Shown here piece by piece: positions 35,005 through 47,294 of a stretch of DNA of 64,000 nt. Each line of letters opens with the position of its first letter. The first letter of the stretch is position 1. Under the pieces are notes generated by a model. The model ran no database searches, was not told the DNA's origin, and worked only from the letters and a program-made list of their open reading frames with translations. The DNA is from Tamarix chinensis (Eukaryota; Streptophyta; Magnoliopsida; Caryophyllales; Tamaricaceae): positions 52,389,138 to 52,453,137 of the forward strand of contig CM060177.1 of assembly GCA_030549775.1 (NCBI GenBank). The letters are read 5' to 3'. The translations under genes and the position numbers were made by a program.

Positions 35005-37617
35005 ATTGAGGATTATCATTATTTTTATCCCCTTATAGATATTATTTCACATCTAAAACATAACAAATTCCCTCTTCTTGAAAACATTTGACCATATCCT
35101 TTTCATGCAAGAATAAACTCTTGTTATTCTCGACCATGCTCTCATTATTTCTTTTTGAAGGTTTAATTTTATACTTCTTCTTTTCCTTCTCAACTATATA
35201 TTCATTAGTAATACCATTGTGAATAAAATTTCTATCATAATTCCATGGTATTATTAATTATATTCCACAAGCATCGATAGGTAAAATATTACATAGCACC
35301 TCATCATAGTGTTTACCAATTTTAAATGATACTAGGTTTTATTTAATTACCTCAACACCCTTGTCCTTATTTAACCATTCAAGAGAATAAGGATTTGGAT
35401 GTGGTGTAGTTTTCTACCCCAAATCCTTAACAATCCTCTCGTTGACTATGTTGGTACAAGATCCACTATCAATGATAATACGATAAACCGTATCTTGTTG
35501 TCTCCCTTTTGTCTTAAATATCTTTTCCCTTTGAGTAAAGTTCATAGTAGCTCGTACTTGAAGTACTCTCTCCAGTACATAACAAGCGCTCTCTTCTACC
35601 TTCAATTCACTAGGTACTTCCTCAAAGGCTCAAATTTAGGATCTTCCTCACATGTCTCCATTACTTCAATCTCTTTTATGGATAATACCCTTTGATTAGG
35701 ACATCTACGAGCAAAGTGTCCAAACCCATGGCATTTGAAACATTTCCTTATAAAGACTTATTCACTTTATTTTTTCCTTTCTCCTCTCTATTAATTCCTT
35801 ATTTATTATCAAGATTCATAGAAATTGAAGTACTTGCTCCAAACTTTGTAGCTTGGTTATTTGAGTATTACATTGTTCAGTATAAGGCTTAATGGATTTA
35901 ATTTTATTTTTTTCAAATCTTAGGAAAAGTTTAATCATGCCATCTAAAGAATCAAATACAAGTTTCTACCTTGTCTCAAATGATCATGTTAAGGCCTCCT
36001 AAAAATCTAGCATAAGTTTGCTCCCTCCTTTTATGGATATCACATAAAAGTGCCAACCTTTTGAATTCCCTAACATACTCTTTGAAACTTAGCAGTCATT
36101 ACTGAAGACTATCCAATTTGATATATTTATCTTGTTCATACTAATTAGGAATAAATTTCTTCCTTTAATGTTTCTAAAGTTTTTTTCAAGATTTTATCTT
36201 TAATTTACCCTCTTGTTCCCTAGTCCTCTTTAGGTTATCTTACCATATTCTACTTCTTACACTTAAGAGTATCTAGTTTATACTTTTGCTCATCTTGATA
36301 TTCTTTAAAGTCTTATATAGTCTCCACTTCATGTAAATACCCAAGAAATTAGTCTACATTAAGTTTACCATCAAAGCCGGGAAGATCGGGCTTAATGCCT
36401 TTATCCTCTTTTAATGATACTTAGGTTTATGGCCATAGAGCTTTCGATTACTTCCACTCCTTATAGACTCTTCATCAGGTCTATTCTTAATTTTAAATAT
36501 TGTCCCTTAGTTGAATTATTTGATTTCATGGTACTTCCAAATATATCCCCATAGAATTCTCTATTTTCTTGGGCATTGTACTAAATCTTATTCAAAAAAC
36601 CTAGACTCTAACCTTTGTAGTTGAGCTTGTATGGTAGGTATTTATGTAATTTAGGTATTCGTGGCATCCAAATTATTGTAAATTTTTTGAATAGCTTCAA
36701 ACATGGCTTGAAAATTTTGTTCCCCCTCCATGATTTGGTTACCCCCGACACTAAAGAAAACTCGAGTTTGACTTAGGTTTTAGTTAATTAAAAGCAAAAC
36801 ACTTCACTCCCACTATATCGTTCTTATTCAATTATTGTACAATATTTTGAGTTCAATGAATCAAATGAACAATAATCAAACAAAACTACAAATTAAAAAA
36901 CAAAAATGAGTACAAGAAAACCAATCTTGCTATATTCTTCTTATAAAATTATACAAGTTTTGAAAAATCCTTCTTGAAAACACTTTATAATATTATGCAT
37001 GGATTAGAATATACCAAGCATAGTTTCATGTAGGGAAAGTCAATACTTCAAACTATACTAATTACACTTGATAATATAACTCACTATTCAAACACACCAA
37101 CACTAAAACATATGACCAAAACAAACAATACATAAATATGCCACTTGGCTTACTAACCTAAGCGAAGAAAACTTTCACACGCCGTGTACACTTAGGTAAC
37201 TTAACACCAATATATGATCACCACACATGACCAACCAGCATCATGGGAACCCTAAGAATGCACGTTCTCATGGAAAAACATAAAACTCACACACTCAAAA
37301 TTCATCCACACCACACATAAAACATTATGCATATAACTTTAACACAAAAATTTATGTTCTTCTGTGAAACCTATTATGCATGATCATTAAATATTTATTA
37401 AAGAAACATGAAAGATCACACTATTCTATGAAATATTCCCTTGTAACATGCAGAATTTACAAAGATTCAAAAATAATTCATCAAGATTCAAAGAATTCCA
37501 TAAAGAAGAATTAAGAATCTTACTTAAAGTTTAATAGTGGTAGATTTTGGTTATTGAATCCTTAATTTTCTTGTACCCTTGTAATGTCCAATATAAAGCC
37601 TACTTTGATACCCCTTT
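35005..37617 (-). pseudogene. Leader, gag and protease of gypsy element C (piece 1)
   Basis: Leftward from the primer site (GGGGTATCAAAG at about 37605-37614): a leader of about 900 bases, then gag from about 36732 (M-GEQNFQAMFEAIQKI). Gag motifs are DNLKRTREQ, YEQDKYIKLDSLQ, FKEYVREFKRLALLCDIH and ARFLGGLN. A zinc knuckle (CFKCHGFGHFARRC) is at about 35700-35745. Protease at 35605-35414 reads VLERVLQVRATM and IIIDSGSCTNIVNE with the catalytic DSG kept. The linker to RT reaches the LINE duplication at 35020. Gag has many stops. The family is the one of A, B, E and F but clearly diverged. Confidence 0.85.
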
Positions 37618-37954
37618 TGATGTGGAATATTAGCTCCAAATAATCTTCTAAAACTAGGAACATTTTCTTTGTAATTACATGTCACAAATACTAATTATTG
37701 TAATCTAACTTTGTTTCTTGTGGCCTTATTCTTCCTTACTCTTTTTAATTCTTCTAATGCCATTGTCATTATCTTATACATAAAATATCTGCAATAGAAT
37801 GAATTTCTTGCAAACATATACAATGCTTGCAAAAATATTAGAATCATAAGAACTTTCAAGTACAATAAGTTCTATCTCCAAGTATGCTAATTCTTCTTGT
37901 TCTTCATCGTTGGAAGAATAAGATTAAGAGTGATCTAAAAATGCTCTTGCATCA
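37618..37954 (-). repeat. 5' LTR of gypsy element C (337 bp)
   Basis: Bounded by TGATGTGG and TTGCATCA on the + strand, the same TGATG/CATCA ends as the E and A/B LTRs. It lies directly beside the minus-strand primer site. It is shorter than the 590-bp LTRs of E and A/B. It sits in the RNase H region of element D. The other LTR of C is not in the window, so the target duplication cannot be checked. Confidence 0.7.
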
Positions 37955-39010
37955 ACTACACTCCATAGACGTAATGTCTCTAGATTTTCAAGGTAAAAAC
38001 TAGTGCAGCAAGCTGAAGGTTATGAGTGGAATAGTTTTTCTCATGCTCTTTCATCTAGTACAAAGCAAAAGCCACTAATTTTCTATGCTTCACCAACACA
38101 TATCCAAGACAATTCTTTGGTACATCAATAAGAACCTTTAATTCCTTCATTCCCAATAATATGGTAAGTACATGAGCTATATTCAATCTCCTCTTGTGCT
38201 TATCAAAAGCTTCAGTCTACTCATTGGCCTGATGAAAGGGCATCATGTTCTTTATTAAGGTAGCAAAAGAATAAGAGATCCTAGCGAAATCATAACGAAA
38301 GATGTTTGTAGTAGCCTTCTAAACCCAAAAAACTATATATCTCCCTAACATTTATCAGTTCTGACTACTATGATGTAGATCAAATCTTTAAAGGATCCAC
38401 AAACTTACCATCCTTTACGATGAAATGTTTAGGAAAAAGCTACCTCATCTAGATAAAACTCATACTTTGTGAGCTTAGCGTACAATTATTGTGTCCTTAA
38501 TAGTGTCAATGTATACATTACATGTTTCTAGTACTCCTCACTAGTCTTAGAGTAAATCAAGCTATCATTAATGAACCCCATGACAAACTGATCATGTTGA
38601 CACTGAAGAATGTGGTTTATTAGAGCCATAAACAACAATAGCACATTTGTGATTCCAAAGGACATCATGATAACTTCATAATGGCCATACGTCATTCTAA
38701 AGGCTATCATCAGTATGTCACTTTCAGTAATCCTCAATTGATGATGCCCTAATGTTGGTAATAAGGTAGCTGGTCAAAAAGTTTGTCAGTCTAGGTAAAG
38801 GATAAGTGTTATTCAGCATAACCTAGTTTAATTCTCGATAATTGATATAGAGTCACAACATACCATCATTCTTAGTCACAAAGGGAGAAGTGCTCCCCAT
38901 GACATTAAACTCTATTGAATTTACTAATTTGTCAATAATGCCCCTAACTAGGTGCACAAATCTACTACCTTAGTTGGCTCCAAATGATAGGTTGCCTTCA
39001 ATGTTGGCTT
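37955..39010 (-). pseudogene. RT and RNase H of gypsy element D (Del/Tekay-like)
   Basis: Reading leftwards: GSTSPFVTKNDGML, YINYRELN and YPLPRLTN (fingers), then RITESDILMIAFRMTYGHYE and GFINDSLIYSKTSEEY (palm; FIDD/YLDD box here FIND). RNase H follows: VPKNCLGYVLVKHRKLVAFA and HEKNYSTHNLQLAALVFTLK, then RHYVYGV, where element C interrupts. The wording HEKNY.THDLELAAV and RYGHYEF is that of Del/Tekay chromoviruses. Stops and the altered FIND box show it is dead. Confidence 0.82.
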
Positions 39011-39394
39011 TGTCCTTTGTAGAAAGTCTATCATGAAGTTTATCTCTTACGTTGACTGAATACCCATGATCTCATTGGGAAACATGAATAGACACTCTCA
39101 TATTAATGGGATATCCTCAATTGATTGCTCGTTCACACCCACATCCTAAACACTACCTAAGTAGAGTGGGTAACCTTTCTGTACCAACATACCCAACACA
39201 ACAACTAACACCATCCTCACCTAAGTTCTAGGATTGCATCCCCAGTATGACACATTAGTATTCTTTGGTACCTTAAGACCTACATGCTTTTGTAAAAAAT
39301 AAAAAATAGCTAGATATCTTGAGAGGATATCCATTCTAAGGATTAGGACAAAGTCATTAATTTTAAGCTCTATGAGGTCTACCAGAAATTTAAC
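39011..39394 (-). pseudogene. Protease-RT linker of element D
   Basis: Falls between the protease and RT matches in the same orientation. Fragments look like a degraded spacer (for example VPKNTNVSYWGCNPRT). No motif is assigned. Confidence 0.45.
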
Positions 39395-40564
39395 TCAACT
39401 AACTGCTATGACCACATATCTATATAGCTTTGTACATGGAAGTCTATCCTTATAAGGGAACACAACATATGTCCTTATCCTTTTAGAAGGAAGCATAGTT
39501 ACCCTAGCTACAAAAGTAGTAGACACAAAATAATGTGAATCACCTGGGTTGAATAATACATATAAAAGAAAGGAAGAAACTACAAATGTACTTGTGACCA
39601 TATCTGCTTTCCTATTAGCCTCCAACTAACTCATCACATTTAGGTGACTTCTTAGAGATGGCCTTATAGCACTAACTGAAGCCTACCCAAGGTAAAAATA
39701 ATGGGGTCTCTAAATCCATTACTATGGGGCGGTCCTACTAGCTCCACTATTAGATACCTGAGTCCTTTGAACTGGTGATATTTGAGCCACCATACCCTAT
39801 GAACATACCTACCCTTGCAAAAACTACCTCCAATGACATAACACTCAAATTGATGGTGCCCCATCTTAACATAGCCATGGTACTGAATGAAATTCCCATC
39901 ACAATCCATCCATAGGTGGTTCTTACCGGATCGCTACCATATGTAGCACCACCTTGCCAGTTGACTCAACTACCCTCCAAAGAGAGGTATAAACCCCATC
40001 TTGTGATTACTTATAGCATTGAAAAACTTCTCTCCTCATTGGCACTAACCTCCCTCAAACCTTAACATGGACCCTGATTGGGAACTATGGGCCTATGTAA
40101 TCGATAATGATTCTAAGGCATATTCATACATGGTGTGCAAGTGTTATGCACAAGTCCCCACCACCTTCTTTTAATGTATCAAGCTCAATCCTTACTAAAA
40201 CTAATGAACCTTCATCCTCTCATCAATAATGACCTTTCGAGAAAAATTGACTAAATCTAGGTAGCATCTGTAGTACTACTATACTATAGACATACCCTAG
40301 CAAAAAGCCATGAATTCAATTTACTTATCTATCTTCAAGCGAGTAGGGCAGAAACATGCCCTAAGTATCTTAACAAAAGTCTCCCACTAATCTATAGTAG
40401 TTTCCCTCAATTTTTTTTCCTCTTCATCACTCAGCAACACGACCCCACAAGTGGAACACCCTAATGTCCACTTTCTTACCCTTCGGATAGCCACTAGCCA
40501 CAAAAAGCTTCTCAAAATCTATTAACTAGCATTCTAAAACTATAATACCCCATAATCTTTGAAA
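39395..40564 (-). pseudogene. Gag, zinc knuckle and protease of element D
   Basis: Gag reads DFEKLFVASGYPKGKKVDIR, VFHLWGRVAE, WETFVKILRACFCPTRL and a YYRCYLDLVNFSRKVIIDE region (about 40564-40150). The knuckle is damaged (YHGYVKMGHHQFECYV, 39909-39830). The protease (39625-39395) reads VVSSFLLYVLFNPGDSHYFV, where family members have LFDSGATHSFV, so the catalytic DSG is destroyed. The start of gag lies beyond the G insertion at 40570-45310. Confidence 0.75.
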
Positions 40565-40569
40565 GTGGT

Positions 40570-42144
40570 TGATATATGAGATTTATATGTTATTTTGCTA
40601 AGTAAAAATGTCATTTATTTCTCATTATTTTTATAACATTTAATCTTTTCTCGAGCTTTTCTCTTTTGGATAGATTTTGCAAGAAAAGATAAAAATAAAG
40701 AAATTCAAAGGAGAAATTGATGGAAAGAGAAAAGACAACAAAGAACACATCAAGAGATATGGAATCCATGGAAGAAAAGACTAGAAATGAAGAATATATA
40801 TCAAAGGGAAGATTGTGTTGAAATTTCATGAAGAAATAATGAAGAAATAAGAACAAGAAACACGCCCCCCCCCCCGTGTTTCCTAAACACGGGCCGTGTT
40901 TTTCTATCAGCACACAAATTTCAGCACTTAAAAATTCAGCATTTGGCCGAGAGTTCAAAGAAAAACACGGGGGTCCCGTGTTTTATAACACGGACCATGT
41001 TTTTCTCAACTTCTATAACCGTTCGCGCAACGTTTCCCCGATATATTTCTAAAGTTTGAACATTCGAAAGGGTGGTTCGGGGGGGAGTTCGAGAATGGGA
41101 TTTTCTCTTTCTCTCTATATTCTCTAGATACCACATGTAATTTTTAATTCCAATTCTCTTTCTTTCCATTGTATCAATTGAACAATCAAAACTCTGCAAT
41201 TCAATTCGATAAGTTCTTCTCCATTCCTCTTTTAATTGCAAGTTTTGATTTTTGATTGAATGCAATTCAATTCTCTTTGTGGCATTATTATTTTTCTTAT
41301 GTTTGGTGTTTCATTGTTAATTTATTTGTAAGTATTGATGTTAATTATTGATTATTGCATTTAATTGTGTGTTATTGCAATTATGTAGATAGTATAATTT
41401 AGGAGGATTTGATGACGGAATTAGGGTTTTGGATATGATAATGTAATTTGAATTCATGACTCTAAATGAAATTTAATTGAATTGATGGATGGATTGAATG
41501 ATCTCGCATCATAGATTAAGAATTTAAACTAATTAGACTGATCACCTATAGTTTAGATCATAATCTACGCTAGGATAACGGAATTAACACGTAATTGTTA
41601 ATTAACGTTTCCATAGTAGCAAAAGATTAATTATTAATCTTGTCCATTAATTCGTTCGATTGCATGATCCGAGCTTATGTGATTATGATCGTAGTTGACT
41701 GCTTTCCATTCGTAATGCTGCCATTAATTGAATCTAGTGTTCTTAACCTAGGTTATTAAATGGTTAGGTGATAAATTGAGAGCTTATTCAGTTTATTAGA
41801 ATTGAGAGAAAGTAAAGAGATGAATTAATATGAGTTTCTACATGTCAACATTAAATCATTTGGAATCATTCTTTTGTCCATGATTATTTGATATCCTAAT
41901 TCCATAATCAATACCTTCCTGTCCTTATTCAATTAATTAGCGAGTACGGTGTTTTATTATTTATCCATAGTTTAGATTTTGATGATATAATTACATGTTA
42001 TTGCATAACTGGGGTTTTAACATCAATTACAGAATTATTGGTTATATACCATTCCTTGTGGGTTCGACTCCTTCTTGCCTTATACTATGTATTTGGGAAT
42101 TAGGATTTATTTTTTAAATTTGTTGTACATACGACAGTGCATCA
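40570..42144 (+). repeat. 5' LTR of element G
   Basis: Differs from the 3' LTR by about 25 substitutions and small indels by eye (about 1.6%). It holds a cluster of CACGGG palindromes at 40858-41004. The minus-strand frames at 40611-41265 recur in the 3' LTR only because the LTR is repeated, and have no known motif. Confidence 0.93.
40858..41004 (+). other. AAACACGGG palindrome cluster in 5' LTR of G
   Basis: Four pairs: AAACACG-C(n)-CGTGTTT, AAACACGGGCCGTGTTT (40885-40901), AAAACACGGG-GGT-CCCGTGTTTT (40962-40984) and AACACGG-AC-CATGTTTTT. The arms can also pair with each other. The copy in the 3' LTR lies at about 44022-44168. Confidence 0.75.
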
Positions 42145-42150
42145 AATTTT

Positions 42151-42168
42151 TGGCGCCGTTGCCGGGGA
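42151..42168 (+). other. tRNA-Asp primer binding site of G
   Basis: TGGCGCCGTTGCCGGGGA is the exact complement of the 3' end of plant tRNA-Asp(GUC), CCA included. It starts six bases after the LTR. Confidence 0.93.
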
Positions 42169-43737
42169 ATGGCAATTATAATCTTTATTTCTGTTTTTGA
42201 TGTTGTTTATATAGATATATATATATAGTAATGTGTTTGCATACATGTGTCTTGCTTTCTAATTATGTGATCTTGTGTTTGTTTTTTTTGTTCGTGTCTA
42301 GACAAGAAGTGTTAGATTTGATTTATTCATTCACCGGGTATGAAAAGTAATGGGACAAAATCTTTTTACAAAAGCTATTTCAAATCATAATAACTGATTT
42401 GATCACCATCTTCCTAAATCTTAAAAACAGAAATTGAGATTGTGATAGTGGTGAAGGAAAGAAAGTTAGAATGGTTAGGAATCAATCCATGCATTAATTA
42501 TGAATGAGATGAAATGAAATTCAAAAATTGGTGGATATAACATTGTGAGCGCTTGAGCCTATTCTTTGGATACATTGCTTATCCAAAAGATATTTTTCTT
42601 TTGTGTGTGTTCTCCAATGATATGTGAAACTAGAATTTGCCATTAGTTCTCTTCAAGACTGCATAGAACTTAAGGATATTTGAAAATGATAAAGGCACTC
42701 TTCTTTCTTTGTTAGCTACAAGACCAAATAGCTCACCTTGAAAATTGTTATCCATTGCATAAACCCTTTGAGCCTAAAGCCTTATTCTATTGATCTAACC
42801 TTTATTAACAACTAATCTCCATATGTATTTTCTTTCCCTACTCTATGACTAGTGGAGCAAAAATATTTTTTAAGGAGAACTTTTGTTTTGTTAATAAGGT
42901 GAAATCTAAGTATGGGGGTGTGGATATCATAACAAAAAATGGAGGAAGTGGCTAAGCATTTTTCTTCTTAAAAAAAATGAAAAAAGAAGAAGAAGAAGAA
43001 GAAGAAGAAGATAAAGATGAAGAATAAGAGAATAAAATTTCATGTCTTTTGATGTTATTTGGTCGAATGGAAGGGTGTGAAGATAAAAAAAAAGTTAAAT
43101 AAAAAGGGGGGAGGTGAAGTAAAGGAAAAGAGGAGGAATTGTTATTTAATTGAAATAAATAAATTGCTTCTCTAGTTGGTAGATTCTAGCTACAATCCCA
43201 AAATTCCATCCCACCTTAGAACCCTAGCCCCATGACAACCAAATTCGAAGACCTTTTGATTCTTATATACTTTAGTTCTTTTTAGCAGTGGCGAATTGAG
43301 AATAATGGCAAACATATGGGCGATCATTACCGATTGGAGAAGAATTGAGAGTAAACACATCATACCCTATACACATAAGAGTGAGTGTTTTCACATACCG
43401 AAAGTAAGAATCTACCAATTTAAATTTCATTAATCTTAATCTAAATTTGCATGGTGAGATACTAACTATATTAACTCTCATTCCCTAACCACTTAAGCAT
43501 TTGATAAGACTATTTATAAGGTGTGTTAGATGTGTGATCCAAAATATTTTCAACATTGTGATTTTATGATTCATAAGTGTTTTAAGTCTCAATGCATTGT
43601 TAAACTCTATGAATGAATAAACCCAATCTAATATTTCTTATAGTTTAGAACTTATCTCATTTTTAATCCTTGATGTTTCTTTTGTGCATGATATGATGTT
43701 GCTTGAGGACAAGCAACGATTTAAGCATGGGGGTATT
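42169..43737 (+). other. Non-coding interior and polypurine tract of G
   Basis: No frame of useful length or recognisable motif. It contains a (GAA)n run at 42985-43010, and just before the 3' LTR the text GAGGACAAGCAACGATTTAAG followed by the polypurine stretch ATGGGGG (43727-43733). The same pre-LTR wording is common in plant non-autonomous LTR elements. Confidence 0.75.
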
Positions 43738-45310
43738 TGATATATGAGATTTATATGTTATTTTGCTAAGTAAAAATGTCATTTATTTCTCATTATTTTT
43801 ATAACATTTAATCTTTTCTCGAGCTTTTCTCTTTTGGATAGATTTTGCAGGAAAAGATAAAAATGAAGAAATTCAAAGGAGAAATTGATGGAAAGAGAAA
43901 AGACAACAAAGAACACATCAAGAGATATGGAATCCATGGAAGAAAAGACTAGAAATGAAGAATATATATCAAAGGGAAGATTGTGTTGAAATTTCATGAA
44001 GAAATAATGAAGAAATAAGAAACACGCCCCCCCCCCCCGTGTTTCCCAAACACGGGCCGTGTTTTTCTATCAGCACACAAATTTCAGCACTTAAAAATTC
44101 AGCATTTGGCCGAGAGTTCAAAGAAAAATACGGGGGTCCCGTGTTTTATAACACGGACCGTGTTTTTCTCAACTTTTGTAACCGTTCGCGCAACGTTTCC
44201 CCGATATATTTCTAAAGTTTGAACATTCGAAAGGGTGGTTCGGGGGGGAGTTCGAGAATGGGATTTTCTCTTTCTCTCTATACTCTCTAGATACCACATG
44301 TAATTTTTAAGTCCAATTCTCTTTCTTTCCATTGTATCAATTGAACAATCAACACTCTGCAATTCAATTCGATAAGTTATTCTCCATTCCTCTTTTAATT
44401 GCAAGTTTTGATTTTTGATTGAATGCAATTCAATTCTCTTTGTGGCATTATTATTTTTCTTATGTTTGGTGTTTCATTGCTAATTTATTTTTAAGTATTG
44501 ATGTTAATTATTGATTATTGCATTTAATTGTGTGTTATTGCAATTATGTAGATAGTATAATTTAGGAGGATTTGATGACGGAATTAGGGTTTTGGATATG
44601 ATAATGTAATTTGAATTCATGGCTCTAAATGAAATTTAATTGAATTGATGGATGGAATTGAATGATCTCGCATCATAGATTAAGAATTAAAACTAATTAG
44701 ACTGATCACCTATCTAGTTTAGATCTTAATCTACGCTAGGATAACGGAATTAACACGTAATTGTTAATTAACGTTTCCATAGTAGCAAAAGATTAATTAT
44801 TAATCTTGTCCATTAATTCGTTCGATTGCATGATCCGAGCTTATGTGATTATGATCGTAGTTGACTGCTTTCCATTCGTAATGCTGCCATTAATTGAATC
44901 TAGTGTTCTTAACCTAGGTTATTAAATGGTTAGGTGATAAATTGAGAGCTTATTCAATTTATTAGAATTGAGAGAAAGCAAAGAGATGAATTAATATGAG
45001 TTTCTACATGTCAACATTAAATCATTTGGAATCATTCTTTTGTCCATGATTATTTGATATCCTAATTCCATAATCAATACCTTCCTGTCCTTATTCAATT
45101 AATTAGCGAGTACGGTGTTTTATTATTTATCCATAGTTTAGATTTTGATGATTTAATTACATGTTATTGCATAACTGGGGTTTTAACATCAATTACAGAA
45201 TTATTAATTATATACCATTCCTTGTGGGTTCGACTCCTTCTTGCCTTATACTACGTATTTGGGAATTAGGATTTATTTATTAAATTTGTTGTACATACGA
45301 CAGTGCATCA
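43738..45310 (+). repeat. 3' LTR of element G
   Basis: Begins TGATATATGAG just after ATGGGGGTATT and ends GCATCA before the target duplication GTGGT. Near-identical to the 5' LTR. Confidence 0.93.
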
Positions 45311-46635
45311 GTGGTTGAATAAGAATGTTGCTAAGTTTTGGACCTTTGATTTTTCTTTCATGTTTTGATTTGGTTTGAGGCAAAGTTTGGTTTTAAATAA
45401 TGTTAAAAAAATGGAGTTTATTGATTTTTTCAGGCAAACTAATATACTTGTTCCATGAATTGATCAACTATTTTATCATTTCAATAAATTAGGTTTTCTT
45501 GATTGAATAGATTGATTGGTTGGGGGAAACTGATCAATTGGTTGTAGAATAGTTGACTACTAGTAAGCCTAAACCCATCAATTAGTTTGTGGAGCTGGTT
45601 ATATTTTTCAAGCTTGATTTTCTAAAAAAACTCTTACACTGAAATGAAGCATTACCAACCCATGCCAATTTGTTCTTAAGAGATTCCTAACCATTTTTAT
45701 GATGTATTTAACAAAAATATTGCATAGAATTGATCTTGAGGTCAATTGGAACAATTGAGGGGGAGAGATGACCTTAAAAATATCTTCTTCCTCCTTTCTC
45801 CTTTACAAGTTTTAGATATCAATGTTTTGATCTATGGCACGATTATGAGTAGCTAGAAGATTCCTTCCATGCTGACCCTCAATTACTTCACTTGTGTATG
45901 CTAATTATAACCTAATAGATCTACATTATTCAAAGATACCATTTGAGCTCTAGAGGATAGGTCAACAAATCTTGGACAAAATCCATCCATTTAACTTAAA
46001 TTTAAATGGTTAGTTATAGGATTTGAGTTAATCCCTAAACCCTCTATGATTCCCTTTGATTGGTTAGCTATGAACAACCACAATCATCCATATGCATCCT
46101 TATATGCACCATTTATTTCAGCCACCAAATCCTCTAAGTCTAATATTTACTCTCTCCTTTATATATTTTGAGCCTTGATAATTTATTTTCTTATATTATT
46201 TTGATCCTGTCCCAAGCTCTATCTTATTTCAATTATTAAGCAAGGAAGAGTTAGGTTCTAGGAAAAAGGTTTAGTGGTCTAGTTGAGCTCTTCCCTCTTT
46301 TTCCCTTAAGTGGGTATGTTCTTCTTTCCTTCTATTTTAAGTTTGAAAATTTGGTAAAATTTTGGTGTTAAATTTTGAGTTTAAGATTTTGGTTTTTAAT
46401 GTTTTAAAAGTTGAGAATTTCCATAATTAGAATTTCTATTCATGCATGTTAGATGTTACATTAAGTTGATATCTGCATTTTAGTGTAAATGCATGTAACC
46501 CCCATAAGTGCTTTGTATGGTTAGATGGTATGATGGCACGATTTGAGTAAAAAGCATGAAATTTAATAAAAATAGGATAGGATAATTCCATGATGTGAAA
46601 TGCAAGTTAATTCGGTTGAAAATATGTTAGAATAC
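45311..46635 (-). other. Start of element D gag, then unassigned DNA
   Basis: From the GTGGT duplication, minus-strand text NLATFLFNHFQRLWG joins the D gag across element G (about 45311-45370). Beyond that, to 46635, I see no coding motif, primer site or clear LTR end. It is likely the leader and LTR of D, but this is unproven. Confidence 0.45.
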
Positions 46636-47224
46636 TGATATGGTTTTTATCAAAGTAAGGGAAGGTTGGATCAAAATTTGTATTAGAAGCTTTAACCCAT
46701 GATATAATGCAAAAGAAATAAAGTGATTTGGTGGATTATAGTCGAAGAAATTGAAGATACCAGTTGAAGGTGTATTCGGTAGATTTGAAGAACTTCAAAG
46801 GTGTCGAATAAGGGATAGCTTTGAGGAAGGATTATCCCAGATTTTCCTTGCTCAAAGTAGACCCAAAATGGAGGATTAGACTTTAGCTATCTTGCTCAAA
46901 GTTTGACTAAAATTCTCATTCAATATCTGCATACAAATGTTACACACAAAAGGTATATATAGGAGAAGGAAGCTCGGTGGTGACTAGCTTAAACTAGCCG
47001 AGTTTACCTACTTAATTCAGCCCATTAATCATGGTTGAATTAAGACCATATTAACCTTAATCTAAAGCAAAATATCATTGGTTAAATGATACTAAGGATT
47101 AATATTACAAAGCTACAAAATTAACTAAGATACATACAAGAAATTATAGCCATACCCTAACTTACATAAAATATACTTAGGGTTAGGGTTTACAACAAGT
47201 TTATACAAATAATGAATATCATCA
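46636..47224 (-). repeat. 3' LTR of element E (589 bp)
   Basis: + strand ends TGATATGG and ATATCATCA. The matching 5' remnant is at 50808-51109. A TATA box (TATATATACC on the minus strand) is at about 46953-46961. It contains GTTAATTTTGTAGCTTTGTAAT-like U3 text shared with the A/B LTR. Confidence 0.85.
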
Positions 47225-47294
47225 CTTATCTCTTATTGTAATGTATCATCCCATGTATGTCATAGCCTTGCATGCCTTGGAATACTTATACACA

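Larger units (their letters stand above)
40570..45310 (+). mobile_element. Non-autonomous LTR retrotransposon G (4741 bp)
   Basis: Two LTRs of 1575 and 1573 bp, both TGATATATGAG...CAGTGCATCA, flank a 1.6-kb interior without gag or pol. The 5-bp target duplication GTGGT is at 40565-40569 and 45311-45315. A full tRNA-Asp primer site and a polypurine tract fix the + orientation. It sits inside the gag of element D. It must rely on proteins of another element, probably an Athila/Tat-type gypsy, since those use tRNA-Asp primers (inference). Confidence 0.93.

Noticed and set aside
40611..41265. Minus-strand frames repeated at 43779-44428
   Set aside because: The duplication is simply the two LTRs of G; the frames run against the element and overlap palindromes and a C run.
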